Of a DNA stretch of 64,000 nt, positions 52,506 to 60,360 are shown one piece after another. The translations under genes were made by a program, and so were the position numbers. The notes below the pieces were generated by a model that had not been told where the DNA came from, made no database searches, and saw nothing but the letters and a program-made list of their open reading frames with translations. Position 1 is the first letter of the stretch. Every line of letters starts with the position of its first letter. Source of the DNA: Pseudoxanthomonas yeongjuensis (GTDB lineage: Bacteria; Pseudomonadota; Gammaproteobacteria; Xanthomonadales; Xanthomonadaceae); assembly GCF_010093345.1 (NCBI RefSeq), contig NZ_PDWT01000003.1, positions 186,001 through 250,000 of the forward strand, in the 5' to 3' direction.

Positions 52506-54053
52506 TCATCGGATCCTGTCGTTGCATCGCGTGGCGCTGGAGGAATCGCCGCAACCGGGACCCGGACGCCGCCGGGTAGCAGTCCCCGATGCGGGCTGGG
52601 CCTGCGCCGGCCTGGCGACCGCTGCTGGTTTGGTGCGGGGAAGCAATGGCCCGCCGGTCGAGTGCCATTTGCCTATCCGGACAATGAACCCATTGGCGGT
52701 GGCCGACAGCACCTTCACCATCTGCGATCCATCCGGGGAAACCCAGGTCTCGCCCACCTTGAACATCGAACCCTCGTTGTTGGACCGGTCAGCGGGCGGG
52801 ATATCGGCATCCATGCTGTAGGCGACCCCGTCCGCATCGATGCCATGGACGATCACTGCCGCGCCCGCGAGTGCGGCTTCATAAGTACCGGTGCGGCCAC
52901 GCGCCTCCACTGTGTAGTACGCATTCCCGGCCACGTCGGTGGCCGGAAGCGACAGCACGATCATCTGCCGGTTCGTCGATCCGGCCAGGCTCGCCCGGTC
53001 CAGCAGGACTTCCCTGGCCGAACCACCCACCGGGACCGTCAGCTTGCGTGCCGCGTCGATCCATCCCAGACGATCGCGCTGGCGGACGTTGATGTGCTTG
53101 GGCAATGCACCGTAGGTGGCATTGGAAACCGCATTGCTCCATCCATCGCTCATCACATCCCATGGATTGTCGTAGGGGTCGTCATCGCCATCGGAGTTGT
53201 TCGAATGCGGCAGGCCGTAGCCGTGGCCCATCTCATGCGCCAGCGGCGCCAAGTTGCCGAACGACCATGGCGGGTTCCAGGTGTTGCTGATGCACCTGTC
53301 GACCCCTTCCAGCCGTCCGCAAGCGCCGCCCCCCCAGGCGGAGCCGTCCAGATCGCCGTTGAACATCATGTTGATGCCCTGCACGGCATTGAAATTCACG
53401 GTAGGGTCGGCGGCCGCGGCACAGTCCTTGAACAACTGGTCCAGGTTCGCATCGTCCTCTCCGTCAACCGTGGTGATGTAAAACGAACGCGGCTGCGGCA
53501 GGGTGAACCAGCCATAGGCGCTGCTGCCGGCCAGGTCGATCTTGTTGTAGGACACTTCCTTCCAGTAGTGGCCCAGCTGGCCGGGATTGGTGCCGTACTG
53601 GCCGCTGAAGAAAGTCACTGGCTTCTGCTCATCGGCGATGTCACTGAACTTGCATGCCACCGTCACCCAGCGGGTGTTGCCGATCACCGCCTTGGGCATG
53701 AGCACTGCTTTGGACAGCCCCGGCAATTGCAGCCGGTCGGCCGGCACGATGGCCATGATGGTCGCGGCGCCCCCGCCGCGCTTGGCCTGCGAGAATTCCA
53801 CCGCCACGCGGCGGTTGGCCAGCGCGTACAGATCGCCGGCCGCGCGCCGCGCCTGCGCCGGATCCAGCGCACGGCGCTTGCCGTCATCCCCGACCAGGGT
53901 TGCGATGAACCGGGATGGCAATTGCGACTTGCCATGCACGGGAATCGGATCGCCCCAGCGCAACTCAAGCTGGCCCTGCACGATCTCCGCCCTGGCGCCG
54001 GGCAAAAAACCGGCGAGCGCCAGACCCAGGCAGGTTGCGATGAGCTGTTTCAT
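52506..54053 (-). CDS. Secreted metzincin-type metallopeptidase
   Basis: 515 aa from the ATG at 54053 (GGGAG upstream). Signal peptide LIATCLGLALAGFLPGARA. The full metzincin motif is present: H273-E-M-G-H277-G-Y-G-L-P-H283, followed by a likely Met-turn in NPWDVMSDGW. The N-terminal 130 residues are a beta-rich prodomain-like part; HYWKEVSYNKIDLAGSSAYGWF resembles M6/gametolysin-type peptidases. The C-terminal 150 residues are beta-rich with a P/A/R tail. Probably extracellular. It diverges from the cytosine deaminase gene. Confidence 0.87.
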   Translation of the reverse strand: MKQLIATCLGLALAGFLPGARAEIVQGQLELRWGDPIPVHGKSQLPSRFIATLVGDDGKRRALDPAQARRAAGDLYALANRRVAVEFSQAKRGGGAATIMAIVPADRLQLPGLSKAVLMPKAVIGNTRWVTVACKFSDIADEQKPVTFFSGQYGTNPGQLGHYWKEVSYNKIDLAGSSAYGWFTLPQPRSFYITTVDGEDDANLDQLFKDCAAAADPTVNFNAVQGINMMFNGDLDGSAWGGGACGRLEGVDRCISNTWNPPWSFGNLAPLAHEMGHGYGLPHSNNSDGDDDPYDNPWDVMSDGWSNAVSNATYGALPKHINVRQRDRLGWIDAARKLTVPVGGSAREVLLDRASLAGSTNRQMIVLSLPATDVAGNAYYTVEARGRTGTYEAALAGAAVIVHGIDADGVAYSMDADIPPADRSNNEGSMFKVGETWVSPDGSQMVKVLSATANGFIVRIGKWHSTGGPLLPRTKPAAVARPAQAQPASGTATRRRPGPGCGDSSSATRCNDRIR

Positions 54054-54210
54054 GGACTCCCCCAAGGCCCTGCGGCCGGATTTCGATGCCACGCGCTTGC
54101 ATGGTGCAACGAAAGCGGTCGGCGGCCAAGACCGTCGCAATGTGAATACGGACTTCCCTGGCTGTTTCGCGACCTGCTGCCATGGCAAGCTCTGCCACGA
54201 CCACCGCTGC

Positions 54211-54678
54211 ATGGAGCAACCCGTGATTTCGACCATCGATTACCGCGCCCTGCTGGACACGGCCATCGCCGAGGCCCGCCAAGGCCTGGCCGAGGGCGGG
54301 ATTCCCATCGGCGCAGCCCTCTTCCACCAGGACGGCAAGCTGCTGGGCTGCGGCCACAACCGTCGTATCCAGGAAAACGACCCTTCGGTCCATGGCGAAA
54401 CCGACGCCTTCCGCAAGGCCGGCCGCCAGCGTCGCTACCGCGACACGATCATGGTCACCACGCTGGCGCCGTGCTGGTACTGCAGCGGCCTGGTGCGCCA
54501 GTTCAATATCGGCACGGTGGTGGTGGGCGAATCGGTCAACTTCAGCGGCGGCATCGACTGGCTGCGCGACAACGGCGTCAACGTGATCGACCTGCGCAGC
54601 GAGGAATGCATCGCCATGCTCGGCGATTACATCGCCGCCAATCCGGAAGTGTGGAACGAGGATATCGGCGAGGATTGA
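54211..54678 (+). CDS. Yeast-type cytosine deaminase (nucleoside deaminase family)
   Basis: 155 aa. Zinc-dependent deaminase with the H-A/G-E motif as HGETDAF and the second ligand pair in LAPCWYCSGLV. It follows the yeast FCY1 pattern rather than the bacterial CodA fold: GGIPIGAALFHQDGKLLGCGHNRR, IGTVVVGESVNFSGG and the end W-x-E-D-I-G-E (VWNEDIGED) match conserved FCY1 positions. A role in pyrimidine salvage is likely. The ATG at 54211 is used; a GTG at 54223 has a better ribosome site (GGAG at 54213). Confidence 0.85.
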   Translation: MEQPVISTIDYRALLDTAIAEARQGLAEGGIPIGAALFHQDGKLLGCGHNRRIQENDPSVHGETDAFRKAGRQRRYRDTIMVTTLAPCWYCSGLVRQFNIGTVVVGESVNFSGGIDWLRDNGVNVIDLRSEECIAMLGDYIAANPEVWNEDIGED

Positions 54679-54741
54679 TCGCGCACGCAACCCCTCCGTC
54701 AAGATCGGAGTCGCAGGGAGCCGCGATGACCCGCCGCGGCC

Positions 54742-54815
54742 GTAGGAGCGGGCCTTGCCCGCGATGCTCTTCGGCCATGTCGCGCAAGAGCATCGCGGGC
54801 AAGGCCCGCTCCTAC
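54742..54815. repeat. Repeat family B, copy 4
   Basis: Perfect 26-nt arms, 54742-54767 and 54790-54815, loop 22 nt. It lies between the convergent deaminase and hslU genes; the hslU stop is 7 nt beyond. Confidence 0.93.
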
Positions 54816-54821
54816 GGGGAA

Positions 54822-56192
54822 TTACAGGATGTAGCGGCTCAGGTCCGGATCCTGCACCAGTTCGCCCAGGTGCGAATCCACGTAGGCCTTGTCGATGCTG
54901 ACCTTCTGCCCGTCGCGATCGGGCGCCTCGTAGCTCAGCGTATCCAGCAGGCGTTCCAGCACCGTATGCAAGCGGCGCGCGCCGATGTTTTCCTGGCGCT
55001 CGTTGACCTGCGCGGCGATTTCGGCGAGGCGATCGACGGCATCGCTGGTGAAATCCACGGTCACCCCTTCGGTCTGCAGCAACGCTTCGTACTGGCGGGT
55101 CAACGCGGCCTTGGGTTCGGTGAGGATGCGCACGAAATCCTCCTTGGACAAAGCCGACAGCTCCACCCGGATCGGGAAACGGCCCTGCAGTTCCGGGATC
55201 AGGTCGCTGGGCTTGGCCAGATGGAACGCGCCCGAGGCGATGAACAGGATGTGGTCGGTCTTGACCGTGCCGTACTTGGTGCTGACGTTGGAGCCTTCCA
55301 CCAGCGGCAGCAGATCGCGTTGCACGCCCTCGCGCGACACGTCGCCGCCGCTCATGTTGCCGCCGCGCTTGGCGACCTTGTCGATCTCGTCGATGAACAC
55401 GATGCCGTTCTGCTCGCAGGCCTCGATGGCGGCGGCGCGGATGTCTTCCTCGTTGACCAGCTTGGCGGCTTCCTCCTCGATCAATTGCGGACGCGCGGCC
55501 TTGATCGCCAGAGTGCGCGCATGCGACTTTCCACCGCCGATGTTGGAGAACATCTGCCGCAGCTGCTGGCCCATTTCCTCCATCCCCGGCGGGGTCATGA
55601 TGTCCATGCTGACGTTGGCGGAGAGTTCCAGCTCGATCTCGCGATCGTCCAGCTCGCCCGCGCGCAGCATCTTGCGGAACTTGTTGCGGGTATCCCCGTC
55701 CTGGGCGGACGGCTCGTTGCGCGCGGCTTCCGCATCGAAGCCGATGCCGGTGCTGCGGCGCGGGAGCAACGCATCGAGAATGCGGTCCTCGGCACGCTCC
55801 TCGGCCTGGGTACGCACCCGCGCCTTGGCCTGTTCGCGGTACATCTTGACCGCGGTGTCGGCCAGGTCGCGCACGATCTGTTCCACGTCCTTACCGACGT
55901 AGCCGACCTCGGTGAAGCGCGTGGCTTCGACTTTCACGAACGGCGCATTGGCCAGCGTGGCCAGGCGCCGCGCGATCTCGGTCTTGCCGACGCCGGTGGG
56001 GCCGATCATCAGGATGTTCTTCGGCATCACTTCATCGCGTAGGTCCGGCTGCAACTGCATGCGCCGCCAGCGGTTGCGCAGGGCGATGGCGACCGCGCGC
56101 TTGGCCGCGTGCTGGCCGACGATATGGCGGTCGAGTTCCTGCACGATCTCGCGCGGGGTCATGGTGGAAGAGATGTTGGACGTCTGGGACAT
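54822..56192 (-). CDS. hslU: ATP-dependent protease ATPase subunit HslU
   Basis: 456 aa. AAA+ unfoldase of the HslUV protease. N-domain [25 protein letters not shown], Walker A in [15 protein letters not shown], the pore motif G-Y-V-G in [17 protein letters not shown], an I-domain rich in charged residues (about 110-240), Walker [13 protein letters not shown], and the C-terminal tail ending RYIL that inserts into HslV. A heptad-repeat hairpin sits between hslV and hslU, and no ribosome site is clear before its ATG. Confidence 0.98.
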   Translation of the reverse strand: MSQTSNISSTMTPREIVQELDRHIVGQHAAKRAVAIALRNRWRRMQLQPDLRDEVMPKNILMIGPTGVGKTEIARRLATLANAPFVKVEATRFTEVGYVGKDVEQIVRDLADTAVKMYREQAKARVRTQAEERAEDRILDALLPRRSTGIGFDAEAARNEPSAQDGDTRNKFRKMLRAGELDDREIELELSANVSMDIMTPPGMEEMGQQLRQMFSNIGGGKSHARTLAIKAARPQLIEEEAAKLVNEEDIRAAAIEACEQNGIVFIDEIDKVAKRGGNMSGGDVSREGVQRDLLPLVEGSNVSTKYGTVKTDHILFIASGAFHLAKPSDLIPELQGRFPIRVELSALSKEDFVRILTEPKAALTRQYEALLQTEGVTVDFTSDAVDRLAEIAAQVNERQENIGARRLHTVLERLLDTLSYEAPDRDGQKVSIDKAYVDSHLGELVQDPDLSRYIL

Positions 56193-56206
56193 GGGGTGAG
56201 TAATCC

Positions 56207-56302
56207 AGGAACGAGTAGAGAGGAACGAGGAACGAGTGAAGGCGGTGGATTGGAACCGAGGTCGGCTTTCACTCGCTCCTCGTTCCTCTCCACTCGTTCC
56301 TA
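56207..56302. repeat. Heptad-unit inverted repeat (family F), between hslV and hslU
   Basis: Left arm 56207-56240 has GGAACGAG-TAGAGA-GGAACGAG-GAACGAG; right arm 56268-56302 has CTCGCTCC, CTCGTTCC, TCTCCA, CTCGTTCC. They pair apart from a few positions. The hslV stop (TAG, 56300-56302) is the last element of the arm. The loop is 27 nt. Confidence 0.88.
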
Positions 56303-56851
56303 TAGCTCCTCGACCACCACGTTGCGGTTGGTGTAGATGCAGATGTCGCCGGCGATGTTGAGCGACTCGACCGCAATGGATTTCGCGTCCATTTCGGTAT
56401 GCGCCATCAGCGCGCGTGCGGCCGACAAGGCGTAGGCGCCGCCCGAACCGATGGCGATGATGCCGTCCTCCGGCTCGATCACATCGCCGGTGCCGCTGAT
56501 GATCAGCGAAGTGTCCTTGTCGGCGACGGCGAGCAGCGCTTCGAGCTTGCCGAGGCGGCGCTCGGTGCGCCAGTCCTTGGCCAGCTCGACCGCGGCGCGT
56601 TGCAACTGCCCGTGTTTCTCGAGCTTGGCCTCGAACAGCTCGAACAGGGTGAAGGCGTCGGCGGCGGCGCCGGCGAAACCGGCCAGCACCTGGCCATCGC
56701 GACCCAGGCGGCGCACCTTGCGCGCATTGCCCTTCATCACCGTGTGGCCGAGGGTCACCTGCCCGTCGCCGGCGACCGCGACGCGGCCGTTGCGGCGCAC
56801 CGACAGGATCGTGGTGGCGTGGAAAACATTGGGGTTCTGGCTGGGGTCCAT
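56300..56851 (-). CDS. hslV: ATP-dependent protease peptidase subunit HslV
   Basis: 183 aa from the ATG at 56851. A propeptide of ten residues ([12 protein letters not shown], cut before TTIL) exposes the catalytic N-terminal threonine of the mature subunit. Other marks of the fold: [39 protein letters not shown] and [15 protein letters not shown]. HslV dodecamers degrade unfolded proteins delivered by HslU. The longer frame upstream has no ribosome site. Confidence 0.98.
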   Translation of the reverse strand: MDPSQNPNVFHATTILSVRRNGRVAVAGDGQVTLGHTVMKGNARKVRRLGRDGQVLAGFAGAAADAFTLFELFEAKLEKHGQLQRAAVELAKDWRTERRLGKLEALLAVADKDTSLIISGTGDVIEPEDGIIAIGSGGAYALSAARALMAHTEMDAKSIAVESLNIAGDICIYTNRNVVVEEL

Positions 56852-56922
56852 GGGCAGGTCTGTTATGGCGTCCCCAATGCAGTGGGGGTGCATGAAGTGC
56901 AGTTCAAGATGACCTTTGGCAT

Positions 56923-57021
56923 GGGAACGAGGAACGAGGAACGAGAAACGAGGAGTGAGAAGTGGGTTAAACGGAGCTTTGGCCCTACTCGTTCCTCACT
57001 CCTCTCCACTCACTCCTCGCC
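56923..57021. repeat. Heptad-unit inverted repeat (family F), xerC 3' end
   Basis: Left arm 56923-56964 holds about five GGAACGAG/GGAGTGAG units; right arm 56986-57021 holds CTCGTTCC, CTCACTCC and CTCACTCC. The last two glutamates of XerC and its TGA stop (57010-57012) are inside the right arm. It lies between xerC and hslV, 72 nt upstream of the hslV start. Confidence 0.88.
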
Positions 57022-57891
57022 TTTTCTCCGCTTCGCCCTGGGATGCGCGGCGTCGTACACCTTGGCCAGATGCTGGAAATCCAGGTGGGTATAGATCTGG
57101 GTGGTGGCGATGTCGGCATGGCCCAGCAATTCCTGCACGCCGCGCAGGTCGCCGGAGGATTCCAGGATGTGGCTGGCGAAGCTGTGCCGCAGCATGTGCG
57201 GATGCACGTTCTTGAACAGGCCCTGCTTCTGCGCCAGCAACTTCATGCGGATCTGCACCGCGCGTTGCGAGATCGGACCACCGTCGCGTCCGGGGAACAC
57301 CGGCGCCTCGTTCACGACCTTGCGCTCCTCGCGCCAGGCTTCCAGCGCCCTGCGCGCATGCGAACCCACCGGCACCTTGCGCTGCTTGTTGCCCTTACCC
57401 AGCACGGTGACGAAACCGCTGGCCAAATCGAGGTCGTGCCAGCGCAGGCCGCAGAGTTCGCTCAGGCGCAGGCCGGAGGAATAGAACAGTTCCAGCAGAG
57501 CGCGATCGCGGAACCCCAATGGCGCGTCGGTCGGCACCTGCACCAGGCGCGAGGCCTCGTCGGCATCCAGCACCTGCGGCAATTTGCGCGGCGACTTCGG
57601 CGCGCGCAACGCGGCAGCGGGGCTGGCGGCGATGCGGCCATGCCGGAGCAGCCAGTTGAAATAACTGCGGCAGGCGGAAAGGCGGCGCTGCAGGCTTTTC
57701 GGCGACAACCCACGTCGGTGTTCGGCGGCGACGAAGGCGCGGAGTTGTTCGGCATCCAGCGCGGTCAGATCGTCGATGCCTTGCATCGTGGACCACTCGA
57801 TCAGCGCGGTGAGATCACGGCGATAGGCGTCGAGCGTATGCGCCGACATGCGGCGTTCGACCTGGAGGTGGGAGAGGAAGTCTTCGATCAT
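57010..57891 (-). CDS. xerC: Tyrosine recombinase XerC
   Basis: 293 aa. Site-specific recombinase that resolves chromosome dimers at dif with XerD. SAM-like N-domain (FLSHLQVERRMSAHTLDAYRRDL), then the catalytic domain with R in SSGLRLSELCGLRW, K in VLGKGNKQRKVPV, H-x-x-R in HMLRHSFASHIL, H in LLGHADIATTQIYTHL and the catalytic Y in TQIYTHLDF. It lies in the usual xanthomonad order after DUF484 and before hslVU. dif itself is not in the window. Confidence 0.97.
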   Translation of the reverse strand: MIEDFLSHLQVERRMSAHTLDAYRRDLTALIEWSTMQGIDDLTALDAEQLRAFVAAEHRRGLSPKSLQRRLSACRSYFNWLLRHGRIAASPAAALRAPKSPRKLPQVLDADEASRLVQVPTDAPLGFRDRALLELFYSSGLRLSELCGLRWHDLDLASGFVTVLGKGNKQRKVPVGSHARRALEAWREERKVVNEAPVFPGRDGGPISQRAVQIRMKLLAQKQGLFKNVHPHMLRHSFASHILESSGDLRGVQELLGHADIATTQIYTHLDFQHLAKVYDAAHPRAKRRKGEE

Positions 57892-57907
57892 GCGAGCGCT
57901 TCTTTCC

Positions 57908-58025
57908 TGCTCGTCATTCCCGCGCAGGCGGGAATCGCTCTTCGCTTCTTACCGGAAAACGTCGTGGGCAAGGTGCGCTCATGCAGGAGCAGGAGCGATT
58001 CCCGCCTGCGCGGGAATGACGAGCA
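57908..58025. repeat. Repeat family G, paired dRS3-like elements upstream of xerC
   Basis: Perfect 32-nt arms at 57908-57939 and 57994-58025 around a 54-nt loop. Each arm contains ATTCCC-N8-GGGAAT (57916-57935 and 57998-58017), the consensus of the neisserial dRS3 element. They fill most of the gap between the DUF484 stop and the xerC start. Confidence 0.88.
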
Positions 58026-58044
58026 AAAAACGAAAGCCCTCGCT

Positions 58045-58719
58045 TCAGCCATCGAAACGCTTCAACGCCACCGCCAGCGCCTCGCCCATCATGCGCAGGA
58101 CCAGCGTGCCCATGCCCGGATAGAAACGGTTGCCGTCGCGGCTGCCGACCGCGACCAGGCCCAGGCCGGGCAGCGGCAACAAGGCCGACGACTGCACTTC
58201 CTCGGCGCGCGGGCCGTACAGCAAGGCGTTCTTTTCCGGCTGCAGGCGTCCACAGATCGGTTCGCCGTCCTGCAGGCAATCGCGGAACGAGGCCAGATGG
58301 GTGCTGTTTTCCGCCACCACCTGCAGCCATTCGCTATCGTCCAGGCCGGCGACCGGCTCGAACAGCACCATGCGCACCAGGTCGCCGTTGAAATCCTCGG
58401 CCAGCGATGCGGCCATCGCCCGCAGCGTGTCCTGGGCGGTGGTCTGCTTCAGCAAGGACAGGGTCAACTGATGGGTGCGCACGGCCAGGCGCTCGTTTTC
58501 CTGGGCGTTGGCGAACAGGTCGTTGAGGCGCTTGGACAGCTCGCGGTTCTTGTCGCGCAGCACTTCCAGCTGATAGCTGGCCAGCGAAGCGGTCGGCCCT
58601 TCCTCGCGCGGCACCACCAGGGTCAGCGCCAGATCCGGGAACTGCTTGAGGAAGGTCGGATGTCGGCGCAGCCATGCGGCGATCTCGTGCGCGCCCAGTT
58701 TTTCCTGTGTTTCGGTCAT
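58045..58719 (-). CDS. DUF484 family protein
   Basis: 224 aa. The ATG at 58719 overlaps the dapF stop (ATGA) and has GGAAG upstream; the ATG at 58728 is the alternative. The family pattern is an N-terminal helical part ([19 protein letters not shown]), a coiled coil ([24 protein letters not shown]) and a GAF-like C-terminal domain ([23 protein letters not shown]). It is almost always encoded with xerC and dapF, but its role is unknown. Confidence 0.93.
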   Translation of the reverse strand: MTETQEKLGAHEIAAWLRRHPTFLKQFPDLALTLVVPREEGPTASLASYQLEVLRDKNRELSKRLNDLFANAQENERLAVRTHQLTLSLLKQTTAQDTLRAMAASLAEDFNGDLVRMVLFEPVAGLDDSEWLQVVAENSTHLASFRDCLQDGEPICGRLQPEKNALLYGPRAEEVQSSALLPLPGLGLVAVGSRDGNRFYPGMGTLVLRMMGEALAVALKRFDG

Positions 58720-59576
58720 TGCTTCCAATCCCCTTCGAATACGAATGCCGCCGGTCCGGACATGATGACCTCGGCGGCGTCATCGGGCCAGCTTATGTGC
58801 AGGTCGCCGCCAGGCAGCGAGATATTCACCTGGCGATCGATCGTTCCGCGCCGGATCAGGATCGCCGCCGCCGCGCAGGCGCCGCTGCCGCAGGCCAGTG
58901 TCTCGCCTGCGCCACGTTCGTACACGCGCAGGCGCAGGCGATCGCGGGCGATGACCTGGGCGAAACCGATGTTGGCCGATTGCGGGAAGGCGCTGCTGGA
59001 CTGCAATGCCGGACCGAGCACGGCGACGGGCGCCTCATCGATATCCGCCACTTCGATCAATGCATGCGGATTGCCCATCGACACCGCGCCGAAGTGGACG
59101 GTCCCGCCATCGAGTTCGGTCGCATAGCGGTCCTGGAACGCGGCGAATCCCGCCAGCGGTATCTTCGCCGGGTCGAACTGCGGCACGCCCATGGCGATGG
59201 AATAACGGTCGCCGCCGAGCCGCACCACGTCGTGGGTGGCCAGCGGGCTGTCGAGGCGGAAGCGATCGCCCCGGGCGACGCCGTCGCGCACCAGCCAGGC
59301 CGCGACGCAACGCGCGCCGTTGCCGCATTGCTGCGAAGCCGAACCATCCGAGTTCCAGATCCGGTAGGAAGCGACCGCCTCCCCGCTGCGCGGCGCCTCG
59401 ATGGTCAGGATCTGGTCGCAGCCGACGCCGAAGTGGCGGTCGGCCAGTCGCGAGGCCAGATCCGCATCAGGCGGCGGGGTCCCGTCGCGCAGGTCGATGA
59501 CCACGAAATCGTTGCCTGCGCCGTGCATCTTGGAGAAGCGCACCACGGCTGTGGCGGGGGCCGGCGTGTCAGTCAT
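58716..59576 (-). CDS. dapF: Diaminopimelate epimerase
   Basis: 286 aa. It turns L,L- into meso-diaminopimelate for lysine and peptidoglycan. Both catalytic cysteines are in place: [12 protein letters not shown] (about residue 83) and [12 protein letters not shown] (about 228). The N-terminal [15 protein letters not shown] is diagnostic. The start overlaps the LptM gene by 8 nt and its stop overlaps DUF484 by 4 nt, so the three are one translational unit. Confidence 0.97.
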   Translation of the reverse strand: MTDTPAPATAVVRFSKMHGAGNDFVVIDLRDGTPPPDADLASRLADRHFGVGCDQILTIEAPRSGEAVASYRIWNSDGSASQQCGNGARCVAAWLVRDGVARGDRFRLDSPLATHDVVRLGGDRYSIAMGVPQFDPAKIPLAGFAAFQDRYATELDGGTVHFGAVSMGNPHALIEVADIDEAPVAVLGPALQSSSAFPQSANIGFAQVIARDRLRLRVYERGAGETLACGSGACAAAAILIRRGTIDRQVNISLPGGDLHISWPDDAAEVIMSGPAAFVFEGDWKQ

Positions 59577-59814
59577 CCTTCGCCGGCGGCACCGGGGTTT
59601 CGACTGCGTCCCCGGTCTGTGGTTCGGTGGGGGTGGTATCCGTTTCCGTCGCGTCCACGGACGGGACGGACTCGGGCGTGGCTTCAGGCGTGGTTTCCGT
59701 CGGCACTTCGATCGGAACCGCCTTCTCCGGCAGGATCAGCGGACCCTTGGCGCCGCAACCGGCAAGCAAGGCGAGGACGATGCCGGAAAGGGTGATGCGC
59801 ATGGATTTGTTCAT
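59569..59814 (-). CDS. lptM: LPS translocon maturation factor LptM-like lipoprotein
   Basis: 81 aa from the ATG at 59814. Lipoprotein signal [15 protein letters not shown] (lipobox L-A-G-C) followed by GAKGPLILP, the short conserved block of LptM (YifL), which helps LptD fold in E. coli. The rest is a T/P/E-rich tail, longer than usual. Placed before dapF, as in E. coli, where lysA is missing here. Confidence 0.9.
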   Translation of the reverse strand: MNKSMRITLSGIVLALLAGCGAKGPLILPEKAVPIEVPTETTPEATPESVPSVDATETDTTPTEPQTGDAVETPVPPAKDD

Positions 59815-59851
59815 GGCCGAAGTATAGCCAGACCGGCGTGAACCGGCGGGG

Positions 59852-60244
59852 TCAGGCGGATGGCTCGGGGCGCAGCCACAACCATGTCGCGACCACGGCC
59901 ATGCAGAGGATGGGCAGGGCCGCCATCCACCAGCGATGGCCGCCGACCGAGAGCATGATCGCCAGCAGCACCAGGGCGCTGGCCACCATCGCCATCGTCG
60001 CCGCCCACTTGGCCCGCCGCGACACCGCGCCATGCGCCTGCCAGTCGCGGATCGCCGGTCCGAAGCGCGGGTGCTCGAGCAGGTAGCGATGCAGCCGATC
60101 GGAACCGCGCGAAGCGGCATACGCAGCGATCAGGATGAATACGGTGGTCGGCAGGCCGGGCACGAAGATGCCGACGATGCCGGCGCCCAGGCAGGCGTAG
60201 GCCAGCAGCCACCAGGCCCAGCGGAGGCGCGATCGTCCGGTCAT
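59852..60244 (-). CDS. YbaN/DUF454 family inner-membrane protein
   Basis: 130 aa. Family pattern: WAWWLLAYACLGAGIVGIFVPGLPTTVFILIAAYAASRGSDRLHRYLLEHPRFGP region near the N-terminus (split by helices at about 8-30 and 35-45), then two C-terminal helices AATMAMVASALVLLAIML and WMAALPILCMAVVATWLWL. Function unknown. It lies 37 nt upstream of lptM, same strand. Confidence 0.88.
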   Translation of the reverse strand: MTGRSRLRWAWWLLAYACLGAGIVGIFVPGLPTTVFILIAAYAASRGSDRLHRYLLEHPRFGPAIRDWQAHGAVSRRAKWAATMAMVASALVLLAIMLSVGGHRWWMAALPILCMAVVATWLWLRPEPSA

Positions 60245-60261
60245 GGCAGCATCATATCCAT

Positions 60262-60349
60262 GTAGGAGCGGGCCTTGTCCGCGATGCCTTTTCGTGGAAA
60301 CGGACGTGGAAACGGAAAGAAGAGCATCGCGGGCAAGGCCCGCTCCTAC
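60262..60349. repeat. Repeat family B, copy 5
   Basis: Arms 60262-60287 and 60324-60349, complementary except for one C-to-T change in the left arm. The loop, 36 nt, has an internal direct repeat (CGGACGTGGAAA/CGTGGAAAC). It ends 11 nt before the S9 peptidase stop. Confidence 0.9.
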
Positions 60350-60360
60350 GACGAGCCGGG

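Noticed and set aside
51579..56042. Plus-strand open frame of 1487 codons
   Set aside because: Runs antisense through ubiE, the metzincin gene, a gap and hslU; composition is that of a shadow frame and no domain is visible apart from none shared with any family.
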